NCBI GenBank assembly: GCA_032718475.1
Contig: JAUCBJ010006599.1
Location: forward strand, 1-64,000
From: Nemertoderma westbladi
Taxonomy: Eukaryota > Xenacoelomorpha > Nemertodermatida > Nemertodermatidae
Reading direction: 5' to 3'
Length of the DNA stretch: 64,000 bases
The position numbers and the translations under genes are program-made. The notes beneath the pieces are model-generated. The model saw nothing but the letters and a program-made list of their open reading frames with translations, was not told the origin of the DNA and searched no databases. Below, one piece after another: positions 22,329-33,477 of the stretch (the first letter of the stretch is position 1; the number at the start of each line of letters is the position of its first letter).

Positions 22329-24485
22329 GTAACAGTTTATAATCTTATTGCAGTAGGCAATAAGGTTGCAAAATACCGTAGTGACTGGTAAAACTGAACC
22401 GGTGCTTCTGTAGGTCAGTAGGCCTAACTGTCATCACCGGTACCGGTACTGCTGTACAAGTACATTTAGTATTATTCGATTTTGATTATTGTATACCGGT
22501 AGGCTGTTTAAGAGATTAGGGACTGTACACCCCTTGTTTCTTTTGGAGCTTACTTATTTCTGTCGGTTTTATTTCCTAGTAAGTTAATATTGAGCTGAAG
22601 ACGTGTAAGTCTGCTCAGATTGTTCAAATAATTGTAGACTGAACTGCTGTCTGACTGTGTTGAGTTTGGAGAGATTACGGCGTGTGTAGAGTTTGTCTGA
22701 TAAAGTGCCGTTAGTAAGTTGGGGCAGCCATATGCGGTAAGGTCAATCCCCTCTTAAAGAATAAGTCGTACTACCGTGTTAGAACGCATACTAACTAACA
22801 GTTTCAGAATCTGCATATACTGTAGTTTATTTAGGCTTGATCGTAGTCTGCCAGTGTTTTAGCCTGTGTTTGTTTGTGTGGTCTGTTCAGGTACCGTAAT
22901 AGTTATTACTCCAATATTTTGTAGGCTGGATTGTTGTCTAGCTATTCTTAGGCCTGAAGGGATTGCTGCGTGTGTAGAGTTGGTCTGATAAAGTGCCGTT
23001 AGTAAGTTGGGGCAGCCATATGCGGTAAGGTCAATCCCCTCTTAAAGAATAAGTCGTACTACCGTGTTAGAACGCATACTAACTAACTGTTTCAGAATCT
23101 GCACATACTGTAGTTTGTTTAGGCTTGATAGTAGTCTGCCAGCGTTTTGGTTTGTATTTTGTTTGAGTATTCTGTACGGGTAGCGTAATATTTATTATTC
23201 AGAGTTTATGCAATTATTCGCAACATTCATGTCCCCAAGTTTATTCCTACAGTAATTGTGCTTGTTATACATACCGTTATAGTTAAACTAACCCCGGTAC
23301 TACATTAGGGCTGCTCGGCGTAGGTAAAGACTGGAGATTTTGTGCTTCGGTCACTCCAGCAGATGCCGTGGTTCTTTTAACTGTTCAAGTATATTTAACT
23401 ACTGATTATTTGTTATACCGGTACTTGTACCTAATTTAGGGTTTAGTGTACAGTGCTTTCCGAAGTAATTAGTGTAGGCAGTATATTTGTGTTGTAAAGT
23501 GGTTGATAGGCACATTCGTTAGCTCTATTAGCTTCTGGGTAGGAACAATCCGTGATACATAACGTAGTACCTATAGCGATACGGTTATAGGTCGTCAGGC
23601 GGTGGTATTTTCCTATCTGGACAGTACAATATATTTACTACTACTTATTATTTCAAATACCGTAGTACCCTGTCCGTTGTAATAACCAGAATTCTAACCC
23701 TTTGTTAGGCTGGTTTGTAGACTTCCTGTAAAATTACCCTAAAAATTTCGTACGTAATATTTTGTTGTGTTTAATTAGAGAATTAATCTCACCAGTATCG
23801 TAAGTAATTTGTAGTATTAAGTAACTTAGGTAAATTAGAATTATCAGTTTTAGTGTCAAATAAATAACACTTCACTGAGAGCGTTCAGCTTCTGTGTAGT
23901 GACTCCCCCAGAAATAATAACATTTATTTCAAATATTGACAAAAAACCCATTTAAACGGGTATATCAATATTATAAATCAAATCAAACGATTTATAAATA
24001 GTAGGCCTGCCATACAACAACTAGGTCTCACTATCAGTTGGACTACTGCTTAAATAACGGTAATAAAGTAAGTTAAAGTAACTAAGTAACCCTAAAATAT
24101 TCAGGAATTCAATTATTCTAAAAATAATTGACATACCGGTACTTACCATAGGCTTATTATATTTATTTCTATAAATTTGAGCTGAAATCATACCGGTACT
24201 CTGTAATTAATTCTAGTTCATAATTATACTTATATATACTATAAGTGTAAGCTGTATACCGGTATTCAAGATAGGCCTATTATATATTTATATATATCTG
24301 TGTTAAATTTATATACCGGTACTCTGTGACAAACCTAGTTTACAATACTTATATATATTATAAGTGCATACCGGTATTCTAATATACTGCAATAAATTAC
24401 CGGTACTAGGCCAGTGGTCATACTGAATTACTAGACTTGCTTTAACTGTAACTATAGCAGTAAGCCTTCAACTGTATAGCTAAAC
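22329..24485 (+). other. BEL 5' leader with 288-bp tandem duplication
   Basis: No long frame precedes the gag ATG at 24486. Bases about 22620-22906 and 22908-23195 are imperfect direct repeats of period 288, with long identical blocks (for example around GCCATATGCGGTAAGGTCAA at both positions). The DNA after the LTR (GTAACAGTTTATAATC) does not start with the usual TGG primer-binding site, so the priming tRNA is not identified. The leader is rich in ACCGGTA motifs and would hold packaging signals. Confidence 0.8.
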
Positions 24486-27400
24486 ATGTCTGACACTCAG
24501 CAAAACCTGTCAGACAGTCTGATCGATACAACTATCTGTGATTCAGATAGGAGTGTGGAGCGAATAAGAAAGGAGTTCGGCTCACCTCCTACTGTAAAAA
24601 AGGTCATCCCTCCAGTAGTATCAGACCCTAGGCTAGTCCACCATAGGTCCATCATAGGCACTCGGGCACAGGTAAAACGGGACCAAGAGGCAGTTGTCCT
24701 ATCGCAGCAACATCTTGGTCAAGAACCTACTTCCCAGCGACCCGATAGCTCCAGCAGTTCGGATACTGTAGAGCTGACTCCCGAACATGGAGTGCAGATG
24801 GCTGATACAGTCTACTCGGACCCCCTTCTTACTCTTCCTGCTGCAGTGCTAACTACTATATTCATTGCGGTGGAGGAACATCAAGCCGACTGGGCGAAGA
24901 ATAAGCGAGCGACCCAAGATAATTACGCGGGATACGCCAGGGAAGAATTGATATCTATTGTTGAATCACAATGGAACTTTCCCGAACTCGGACTTCCGTT
25001 GGATCTGTCCGAGGCTACTTGGGAAGATATACACAGGATGGGAGTGGCTAAAGATACAATGGATCCAGCTGTTTGGAAGAGGTCGGCAGCAGGATATGTG
25101 CAGGGATTCTTCGGATCCTTGGATCGATTGGAAGAACAACTGTTTCGACAACCTCACGGACCCCAAGAGCAGGAAGAACTGCTATATCAAATACGCGAAA
25201 GAACCCTACGCATATGACTAATTCTCTCAGCCTTTGAGGAAACTTCCAAAAGAAGACAGGACACGTCGCTGCAGGTTGCTGTCAAAACTTGGTTACATCG
25301 GGTAGATCTCAAAGTACAGGAAACGGCCCAATGGAAATCCCAGCTGGCTGAGAGATCAACCTATGAAGAACCAACTGATGTCACCCTTTCTCAAGCGGAA
25401 AGCGAAGAGACCGCCGAGAAACCGCGAGCTAGAGACGCTATCGACATTTATTTGTCCGACTATCAGCGATTCCTAGGAGACGAAGAGTTGAGGAGACGGC
25501 TGTCTGGACTTTCCCCTAATAGTGAAGGAACCAAGCTTGTATTAGACTCAATCGATGCCGAAATGTTAGCTGCAAACCAAGCTGAATGTGATGAAAAACT
25601 CCGTCTCACTAGAGTCCGAGAAGAACAAATAAAGAGAAGAAGGATAGAGGAACAAAAGGCGGCGGCTATGGCAGATGCAGAAGCAGAAAGAAAAGCAGCA
25701 AAGGCGGCGGCTATGGCAGATGCAGAAGCAGAAAGAAAAGCAGCAAAGGCGGCGGCTATGGCAGATGCAGAAGCAGAAAGAAAGGCAGCGGCGGCAGATG
25801 CAGAAGCAGAAAGAAAAGCAGCAAAGGCAGTGGCAGAAGCAGAAAGGAGAGCATCTGAGCAGACTACCCAACTGGAGTTGGAAAATCTGCAAGAGACACA
25901 AGACAGTATAAATAAACAGTTTACTGCTAATCAAATGCAGATGATGAGAAAATCTACTCCCAAGCGCCAGGGATACACATCCTCGGAGGAAGGCGAGACC
26001 ACCGACCCTGAAGGCGGAGGAAATAGATCTCATCTAAGTAGGCGTAGAAAAACATCTTACCGTCGCAAATTGCCTGATTTGCCCCCAGCTGTTAAAAGAC
26101 AGCTAACTAGCACAGACTTAGGTAGTGCAGAACCCATAGAACAATTTATCCAGGTCAAAAGACTCCCTACTATAGTCGATGAACCTGAAATAATTAGGCC
26201 TGTTGTTCCCAAAGTCACTTCTGTGCTAGAGACCCCTGCACTTCCAGAGCTTAACTCTAAATTCCCTTTACATAGTACTACACTGCCTGTACCCGGTGGA
26301 ACAGTCCATGCAAATACCCCTGTCCAGATAGCAGAGAGAGAAATCAATAATTTGTCTCCCGTCGTCTCGCGTCAGCCCGCTACTATGTTGGCGACTCCCG
26401 CTTCGGCGGTTGAGTGGGTGGAAGAGGGACGGCGGGGGATGAATCTCCTGCTAGGACAGATGCAGGAGACTGTCCACCAACTTAAGGGAACAGTGAGGGA
26501 AGGTAGAGCAGAGTTGCAAGAAGTGCAGCAAAGTATCGCACTAGAACGCGATAAATTAGTCAATATCCAAAAGGGCATACCAATAACCCCTGTAACATTG
26601 TGTCAACCTGTTAGGTCTGAAGTATTACATGCGCAAGGTGTGGAGCCTACACGCATCTATACTGCTAGTGAAGTTGAAACTCCTATAACAAACCCTATTA
26701 AGGGTGATTATAGACCTGTTATTAATGATATTCCCTATAGACCTGATAATGATCCGAGAAATTTATATACCGATAATTCGATATTAAATAACACGATGGC
26801 CCAAGAAAGCTTTACGCGTCAGATGGCTAGAACAGAAGCCCGCCAAGCGGTCAAAGTGGGAGAGATCGTCAAATTCAATGGAGATGAGATGAAATGGTTA
26901 CCTTTCAACGAATATTACAAAGATAGCATACAGAATTCTGTACTATCTAACGGAGAGAAACTTAGATTCCTCATCAAATGTTTGGAAGGACCTCCCAAGT
27001 TAATGGCGTTAAAGTTTATTGGACATCCAGAAGGATTAAGACAAGTATGGGATACATTAAACATCAGGTATGGTAACAAGGATAACATAGCTAAGTATTT
27101 GTATGCAAAATTAGTAGCCCCCCGACACTTCCTTAGTAGCGAGATTATAGAGTTTTCCGATGAAATTCAAGAGATCTGTAGACAACTGGACTGGTTAGGT
27201 AAGTCGCATGAATATCAGAGTTCCATGGTTATTGGAGCCGTAGTCTCTACTTTACCAAAGGGTGGAGTATGTACACGCTGGGACAAGAAAGTGTTGTACA
27301 TGAATGAACAACAACGACGAAGTCCTACCATGGCTGATCTCATGTCTTTCTTAGATAGTGAAGTAAAATTACAACTCATAAGGCAGTCCAGAGAGAAAAC

Positions 27401-29135
27401 ATCGGAAAATAAGGTAAGTGAGAAACCCGTTTCTAGGAGAAGGATAATACCAGTGTGTTATACTGACGACGGCGAAAGCCAAGCTTCTCAAGAAGAGGAC
27501 AGCGGGAAAGACACAGCAAAATCTTTCTATGACAACAAGACCTATAAAGACGTAAGTAAATACAAGTCTCGAACCAGTGACAGGAGAGAACAGGTAACAA
27601 CAACTCCTCCTACGTCTCCTAAGAGAATTCACGGAAGAAAGCCCGAAGAAAGAACGAGAGTGCATAACGTTAACCAAGTTAAGGTGAGTAACATCAAACC
27701 AAAATGTGCGCTGTGCGACGGGCCCCACCGTTTGAGTGCGTGTGCTGAATTTCTAAAGAAATCCCCTGTCGACAGACGTACAGTCCTGTGGAATAAGCGG
27801 TTATGCTATAATTGCCTCAGATCAGGACACCAACGGCGAACCTGTTACTCCGACGTAAAGTGTGCAAAGTGTGGCGCGAAACATCACATCTTGTTACACA
27901 GTGAGTTCGAACGAGACAACCCGAGTCAGGTAAGTGAGCCCGAACTACATGTCCAATTCAGTGATGTGAACGACACTGACCAAGGTTCTGAGTGGGAAGG
28001 ATTCTATACAGACGAATTCTCCGATGCCAACGAATCCTGTTATCTAATAAATACCACAGTGTATCGAGCACTTACAGATGAAAAGGACACTGACGAGTTT
28101 ACTCCAACTCCTTTTGACAAACAACCATCTTGGAAAGTTCCAACTTCCAACATAGGAATAAGAGAATTTCCTGTAGTGCAAGTTCGAGTTCATGGTCTCA
28201 ACAAGAGTTACATAGTGAACGCCCTACTTGACTCCGGCAGCACAGGAACATTCATCGATCAAGAACTAGCCGAAGATATCTTTGCTGGACAACCCAAGTT
28301 CCGGACTAAATTGAATATGTCAGGAATTATGCAGGTTTGGAAATCTACCCTAACGGCAGATTACTATGTAGGTGAGTTGTCCACCCCCCAGGATAAATTA
28401 GGAGCACAAAGTATAAGGTCAGTAAAAATGGTGGCTATAAAGAACTTCGCTACTACCCAAGCAGACCTTTATAACTGGGACGACGACGAGTGCATCCAAC
28501 ATCTTGAGATACCTCGATTCCAAACCGATTATCCTGGAGTGCAAATCCTCATCGGCCAAAACGCGCATGAGGCGCTCGAGACATTGGAGAAACGGCCTGC
28601 TCAACCGCAGCCATTACAAACTTATGTGGTAAGAACTAGAGTAGGTTGGTACTTTACTGGCCCTTCCCGCAGAACTCTTGAAGAAAGATTGCCACAAGAC
28701 CGGCTACTTCAAGTAAAGGATTGGGAAGAGGGGAGCAGTGAAGTGGACGAACCCACTGAGGTAACACCATACTCCTCAGATAATGACGATATTAACTCCA
28801 ATGTAGATCAATGGAGACATCGCCCCGAGATGATTAATCTAGCCGACATCGCTTCCAGAGGAGCAACTCCTCAAGAACGGATAGATACTCCCGGCTGGTT
28901 AGGTGGACCCGACTCCCTAAGTAAAGAAGAAGATGAATGGCCTCCTCATCTTACCACTGCGGAGATTAGACAGGCCAAGGGAGCGGAGGAAGTAACACGA
29001 CAGCCTAATCGCCCAGCTGGTCGCTTAGGTTTACTGGAAAGAGACCGAAAACTGTCCGGAAACCATGGAAGGCAAGATACTCTTCCTACGACCACTTCCC
29101 TAATTCGACAAAGATCTAGGGACTCCATAACGTAA
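24486..29135 (+). CDS. BEL/Pao Gag-protease polyprotein with one in-frame UGA; RT deleted
   Basis: One frame runs 1549 codons from ATG 24486 to TAA 29133, interrupted only by TGA at 25215-25217 (codon 244), followed by CTA. Order of parts: an acidic N-terminus; a coiled-coil region with three copies of a 15-residue Ala/Glu/Arg-rich repeat (25660-25830); a Pao-type Gag core (about residues 785-970, with KWLPFNEYY and RFLIKCLEG); paired CCHC/CCCC zinc fingers (27706-27890, CALCDGPHRLSAC and CYNCLRSGHQRRTC); an aspartic protease with catalytic LLDSGSTGTF (D at residue 1249). A short RNase H tail (NLADIASRG, then a GWLGGPDSL block) follows within about 200 residues, where some 700 residues of RT and RNase H should be. 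Integrase is absent. Gag would package RNA and the protease would process Gag. The UGA is either a CGA-to-TGA mutation or a readthrough stop. Confidence 0.9.
25215..25220 (+). promoter_or_regulatory. In-frame UGA-CUA, candidate stop-readthrough site
   Basis: The only stop within the 4.65-kb gag-protease frame is TGA directly followed by CTA. UGA-CUA is an established leaky context in some alphavirus and animal genes. The preceding codon is ATA and the following one ATT. A structure downstream was not folded. A chance CpG transition (CGA to TGA) gives the same picture. Confidence 0.4.
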
Positions 29136-30760
29136 TTATATATGGAGTGGGCGTGTGACTATATCATTTTATATTTGTTTTTATTTTATATTTATGTATG
29201 TATTATTATGTAATTTTATTATAATCGTTTTCTTTAATTTTATTTAGTAGAATGTTATTTTAGTGATTATTTAGTAGATTAGTGCAATATATTAGTGTTT
29301 ATTACGTATGTAATTACTTATAATATATATTTAGTGCGACGGCGAGAAATAATTATTTTTCTCTTTCCTTACTGTCCGTATCATATTATAAATACGTGAC
29401 TATAGTAAGATGACATGTCAGTACTTATTAAAGTACAATAAAGCCACTACTATATTTAAGTATTATTGGTAGGCAGAGTATTAGGAATGCAAAGTTCAGA
29501 TCCTCGTGTCTCGGCTAAACCAAGCTCTGGGTAGACCTTGGAAACGACTTGCCTCTTCACACTGACATTGCTTCGTGCGATATTGCTCTTCTACCTTATA
29601 ACAAATAATACATATAGTAGCGTGATGTCCCTCTAACAGTAGCGTAAATCGCAAATAAATCTGTTAAACTTTTGACCATCTGTAATTCTAGTCGATTAAG
29701 ATATCGTGGCACCCACCGATATACTTGAAAGACAAATTCTAGAATCAGTGGTTAACGTCCCCAGACAAGTTCTGGAATAAATCGGTGCCCATCCTAAATA
29801 TTAATTTAATATTTATTAAAATCTGTAAAATTCAGATCCGTTAACAATTCTAGTCGATTAAGATATCGTAGCACTTACCGATACTCTTAAAAGACAAATT
29901 TCATAGAATTAAGGATCTTGTGTCCCCAGACCTGCTCTGGAATCAAATTGTGTCAATTTTAACATCAAATAATAAAATTCACGGGAATAAATTTAAATTC
30001 ATATTCGAATGAATTTCATAAATTGTCATTTTGTGCAATTTATAACATTCCCAAAATTCCAGTAATTAATAGATCATGGGAGCGGAGATTCATATTGAGT
30101 GTACTAGAGCGCGAGAATCTCCAACATATAGTCAATAGCCGATAAAATTTATAAAATCATGCATAAAGAGGATATTGACAATTAAAGAATTACTATTAAA
30201 TAACATCCCAGATCTGTATGCATGAGAATTGCCCTAATTCTACCGCTAGTTTTCCATAATGTCACCATGGCAACACCCACGCTAGAATTAGAAGCAAGTT
30301 AAAAGGAACAATAAAAAGCTTACCCCATTGCGTAGCATAAGAGTATACATAACGCACTATTAGTATCCAAGGATACATAGTAATAAAGTGACATTCTGGA
30401 AGACACTGACTAACGGACAAATGGCATGCATGTGTGCAGTAAGTAATGATTGTATGGAATTTGTGCGTTTATAGGTGAATGTTACTACTAAAGTGTGTTT
30501 ACAGTAGCTAATCGCAATTGTAAAATAGCCCTAACTCTACCGAGATAACCTCAAGTGGATTCAAGCCTTTGGGACGGACAGTGGTGGGACTTGTGCCGGT
30601 TATCGTTGTCGTGCTGTTGCTACATGTTGGCGTAAACACTGCGACAGCGGTACATCGGCGCTGAGAAACCCACTGTCCGGGGGCAAAGCCTAGTAGGCAG
30701 CGACGCCCGCTTGCCTAAAATATTAACTCATATTGATATTAATAAACTCAGATAGCAGAT
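29136..30760 (+). other. BEL internal non-coding region with 162-bp duplication
   Basis: 1.6 kb between the gag-protease stop and the 3' ORFs, in the place where integrase would normally be encoded. No integrase motifs remain. Bases from 29685 are repeated from 29847 (period 162), sharing ATTCTAGTCGATTAAGATAT and CCCCAGAC...TCTGGAAT blocks. An RFX-type X-box match (GTCACCATGGCAAC) sits at 30261-30274. 30560-30710 is locally GC-rich. Confidence 0.75.
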
Positions 30761-31159
30761 ATGACGGAATTGATAGAAGATGACCTTGGTATTAGAGAGC
30801 GATATACTCTACCTTTACAAGCGTTTGTGGATAGCTTGATACGCGGTGAAGCCGATCCGACTATTACGGAGGACGATGGTCGTTATATCGAACCGCCGAT
30901 GTCCCAGGAACAACTTACGCGTGAATTGGACTATAGAAAATTCACCACTCGCTATACGAATCGTAATGGTACGTATATGGACTTCTTAACTACCAGCCAT
31001 CCTATCGATTTACATGATACGGACGATGTATACACCGAAAGGGAAATGGTTCTATTTAAATATCATACCCAGCGGAGTCGTAACGATAAACCGAGAATAG
31101 ATCACGAAAATTATATTCGTAACAGACTGGGAAGACGAACCCATATGTTTAGAATCTGA
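30761..31159 (+). CDS. BEL 3' ORF, N-terminal part (unknown, acidic)
   Basis: 132 codons from ATG 30761. The protein is acidic at its N-terminus (IEDDLG, ITEDDG) and more basic later (KPRIDHENYIRNRLGRR). No domain was recognised. The frame overlaps the downstream zinc-knuckle frame, which is open from 31101, and joins it after a +1 shift between 31101 and 31159. The two were therefore probably one protein before an indel, or are linked by frameshifting. Codons are CpG-rich (CGT, CGA, ACG, CCG), unlike the gag region. Confidence 0.6.
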   Translation: MTELIEDDLGIRERYTLPLQAFVDSLIRGEADPTITEDDGRYIEPPMSQEQLTRELDYRKFTTRYTNRNGTYMDFLTTSHPIDLHDTDDVYTEREMVLFKYHTQRSRNDKPRIDHENYIRNRLGRRTHMFRI

Positions 31160-31853
31160 AGAGATTCAGCCCCCCACGTCTCGGAGTAGCGATAGCGACT
31201 ACATATTGGAATGGTATCAAGGTCCCCAGTGTCTTACGGCGTATGATTATCGCCATGCCAATTATGTTTCTAGACAACGTTGTCGGCTGTGCGCATCGAG
31301 AGACCATATTACGTCTATGGACACCAACGATCTTTGTTCCTATTTCCACGAGCAACCGTCGATGGAAATCTATTGTGCATATTGTCGGCTTAATAATTTG
31401 CACATTTTTGCTGTCTGCCCCCAATTTATGACTCAATGCCATCATTGTCAATTAAAAGGACACGCCAGCTTTGATTGTCCCTTTAACCATGATTTAGAGA
31501 GCGTAGATGAAATGATTGTACTACGTTATATCAGAGCTTGGGAAGCGAACGCTGATTTACATTGTGATTCACGCCATCGCTATTATCCTGGACGCGCTTA
31601 CGAAGGAGTTTATGCGTTCCATCCTTATTTGTTTGCCTCCGTCGAGCAGAAATCGCGCCTATCAAGTTATGAACTATTGAAGCGCGTTGGAGAATGTATT
31701 TCAACCAAATATGTACGCAAATTCCTCAGGAGCATTAATCCGAGTGACATCAATTCGTATAACTTAATAAACTATATCCGTCAAGATCCGGCCTATGGAG
31801 ACTTATTTGTCAACTCACACCCTGAGTTACAGGAAGTATATCGACGGCCTTAA
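31101..31853 (+). CDS. BEL 3' ORF, triple zinc-knuckle protein
   Basis: The frame is open from 31101 to TAA 31851. Counting from the TTG at 31206, it contains three consecutive Cys/His clusters: C26-C29-H34-C44 (C-x2-C-x4-H-x9-C), C57-C60-H66-C71 (C-x2-C-x5-H-x4-C) and C78-C81-H86-C91 (C-x2-C-x4-H-x4-C, a classic CCHC retroviral zinc knuckle). The remaining 120 residues are not recognised. CCHC knuckles bind single-stranded nucleic acid, so a nucleocapsid-like role is likely. It lies where env or accessory genes sit in other elements, but no signal peptide or membrane segment is visible. The same frame continues after the TAA into the basic segment. Confidence 0.65.
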   Translation: MTKIIFVTDWEDEPICLESEEIQPPTSRSSDSDYILEWYQGPQCLTAYDYRHANYVSRQRCRLCASRDHITSMDTNDLCSYFHEQPSMEIYCAYCRLNNLHIFAVCPQFMTQCHHCQLKGHASFDCPFNHDLESVDEMIVLRYIRAWEANADLHCDSRHRYYPGRAYEGVYAFHPYLFASVEQKSRLSSYELLKRVGECISTKYVRKFLRSINPSDINSYNLINYIRQDPAYGDLFVNSHPELQEVYRRP

Positions 31854-32210
31854 GAGTACAGAGCCCGCGAACGCGAGTTGGAAAGAACCATTAAACCAAG
31901 GAAGTTTCTAACTGCCTATGGTCCACCCACGGCCCTCGTTCAGACCACTCGTAAAGGACCCGTAAGAGCGGCTGTCTTGAAACGAGCTCTCAAAGCCGTT
32001 AGACCCCTCTCCCCGGACGTTGATGTCAATCAACCCGGTACTTCGACCGGCGGATATACCGATCGCAATCCCATACCTTCTGATGCAATCCTATTGCACC
32101 CTTCACCCAGGAGTTATAGCCCTCCTCGTAAAGTGGCTCGCCCCAAAGAGAAAAGGACTCTTGCTAGCTTTAAAAAACTGCGTAAACGCCGTCCGCGCAA
32201 GAAAGACTAA
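31854..32210 (+). CDS. BEL 3' ORF, basic C-terminal segment after an in-frame TAA
   Basis: The frame of the zinc-knuckle ORF continues after TAA 31851-31853 through EYRARERELERTIKPRKF to a stop at 32208. The segment is rich in Pro, Ser, Arg and Lys and ends with a cluster of basic residues (FKKLRKRRPRKKD), resembling a nucleic-acid-binding or nuclear-localising tail. It has its own ATG at 31878-31880. It may be the original C-terminus of the zinc-knuckle protein cut off by a nonsense mutation, or a separate small protein. Function unknown. Confidence 0.5.
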   Translation, partial: EYRARERELERTIKPRKFLTAYGPPTALVQTTRKGPVRAAVLKRALKAVRPLSPDVDVNQPGTSTGGYTDRNPIPSDAILLHPSPRSYSPPRKVARPKEKRTLASFKKLRKRRPRKKD

Positions 32211-32278
32211 CTGTTTAGAGTATTTTTATATTTTAGAAACTGTGATTTTGTATATTTTATAGACTTAAATCCCATTTT

Positions 32279-32288
32279 CTGGGAGCGG
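32279..32288 (+). promoter_or_regulatory. Polypurine tract of the BEL element
   Basis: CTGGGAGCGG directly precedes the right LTR. A short purine-rich run at this exact position serves as the plus-strand primer in LTR elements. Confidence 0.6.
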
Positions 32289-33477
32289 TGTAAAAGCTTT
32301 TGTGGGATAACTGATACGTTTGCCTTTGCTGGCCAGTTCCCCCCCGGTCGCTAGAATACTCTCAAAGGGATTTATAACTAAAATAGTGCAAGCTACCAGC
32401 TTATTGGCTGATGTGCTGTGTGGAGATATCTGGGCTCAGCTTAATCGGCTAATCAGCGTAGGGAGGTTGCCTAAGCCTTGCTGTCCGTGTCGGCCAATAG
32501 AATTTGCGTAGGCGTTGATTTCGACCTATCCCAGCGCTACTGAACTGAATTTCCTATCTCTATGCTCATCCTCTGTGTTGAACGGAGCTTCGGGGAATAA
32601 GGGTATTTTGGTATACTCGTATAGTGTTAGTAGTCATATGATTTTATATGATTCTGTTGTTATGTTCCCATTTTTCGCCATAACACCGGCTTTTTGGGAA
32701 GAACTCTAGTAAACTGCTTAAATTATCGAAAGTATAAACTGTTACCCTACCGATCAATCTAATCAATCAACCTACCTATTAATCATATTGTTTGTACTGT
32801 TATTTACCGTCAGTTATTAATTGTATCTATTTGTTGATGGAAATATTGCTCTTTGGAGAATACTGATAAATCACCCAAATTTCCCAATTTTCTTGATACA
32901 CTACAGGTTAGAGAGGCGGGCTATATATAACAATTGCGATTTATATTAATGTGGTGTGTATTGAATCTAATGTTATTTAGCAGACCCTACATGAGTCAAT
33001 TACTGCTCTCTTTATGTGTGATCAAATATACTGACGGTCGGCAGAATAGTGTGTATGATTGTGATTGGTAACAAAGTATTTCCTAAAGAATACGCTTTAT
33101 ACTTTAATCATAAGCAGTATCGTTGCGTTTAGTATAAGTCCTAGTTCTGTTTAAATAGATAGAGCGCCACGTCCTAAAGGAACTGTTAATATTTCCCGAA
33201 AGCCAATAATATCTGTCAGAAATTAATTATTAACGATCTATCGAATAATACAGTAAGTTTACACTGCAACCTTACACTGCAATAATAAAATTTAAGCAGC
33301 CGAATTCAGCCTCCCGGGTGTAGATCCATCGGGTGAATGATCGCGCATGGGCTGACTTCGGGTAATGTTTTGTGTATTAGCATAAAATATTGTCGTATGC
33401 TAAAGTTGTTTTAATTAACTAAAAGACATATAAATTTTGGCAGGTTAAACTGCTAAAGGTCTTCAAAAGCGCGAACA
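32289..33477 (+). repeat. 3' LTR
   Basis: 1189 bp, the same length as the left LTR, with a constant offset of 11149 bp. It is followed by TCCTA (33478-33482), the right target duplication. Confidence 0.96.

Larger units (their letters stand above)
21140..33477 (+). mobile_element. Non-autonomous BEL/Pao LTR retrotransposon, 12.3 kb
   Basis: Two 1189-bp LTRs (TGTAAAAGC...GCGCGAACA) bound a 9.96-kb interior and are flanked by 5-bp TCCTA duplications, a size in the BEL/Pao range. The interior holds a 2.2-kb leader, a gag-protease frame (24486-29135), 1.6 kb of non-coding DNA and a 3' ORF region (30761-32210). No YxDD reverse transcriptase, full RNase H or DDE integrase was found. A C-terminal RNase H remnant is fused directly behind the protease, so RT was lost by an apparently in-frame deletion. 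LTR identity implies recent movement, which must have used RT and integrase from another copy. Immediate upstream and downstream DNA are two halves of repeat X. Confidence 0.93.

Noticed and set aside
24958-25221. 87-codon frame overlapping gag
   Set aside because: Shadow of the gag frame without a motif.
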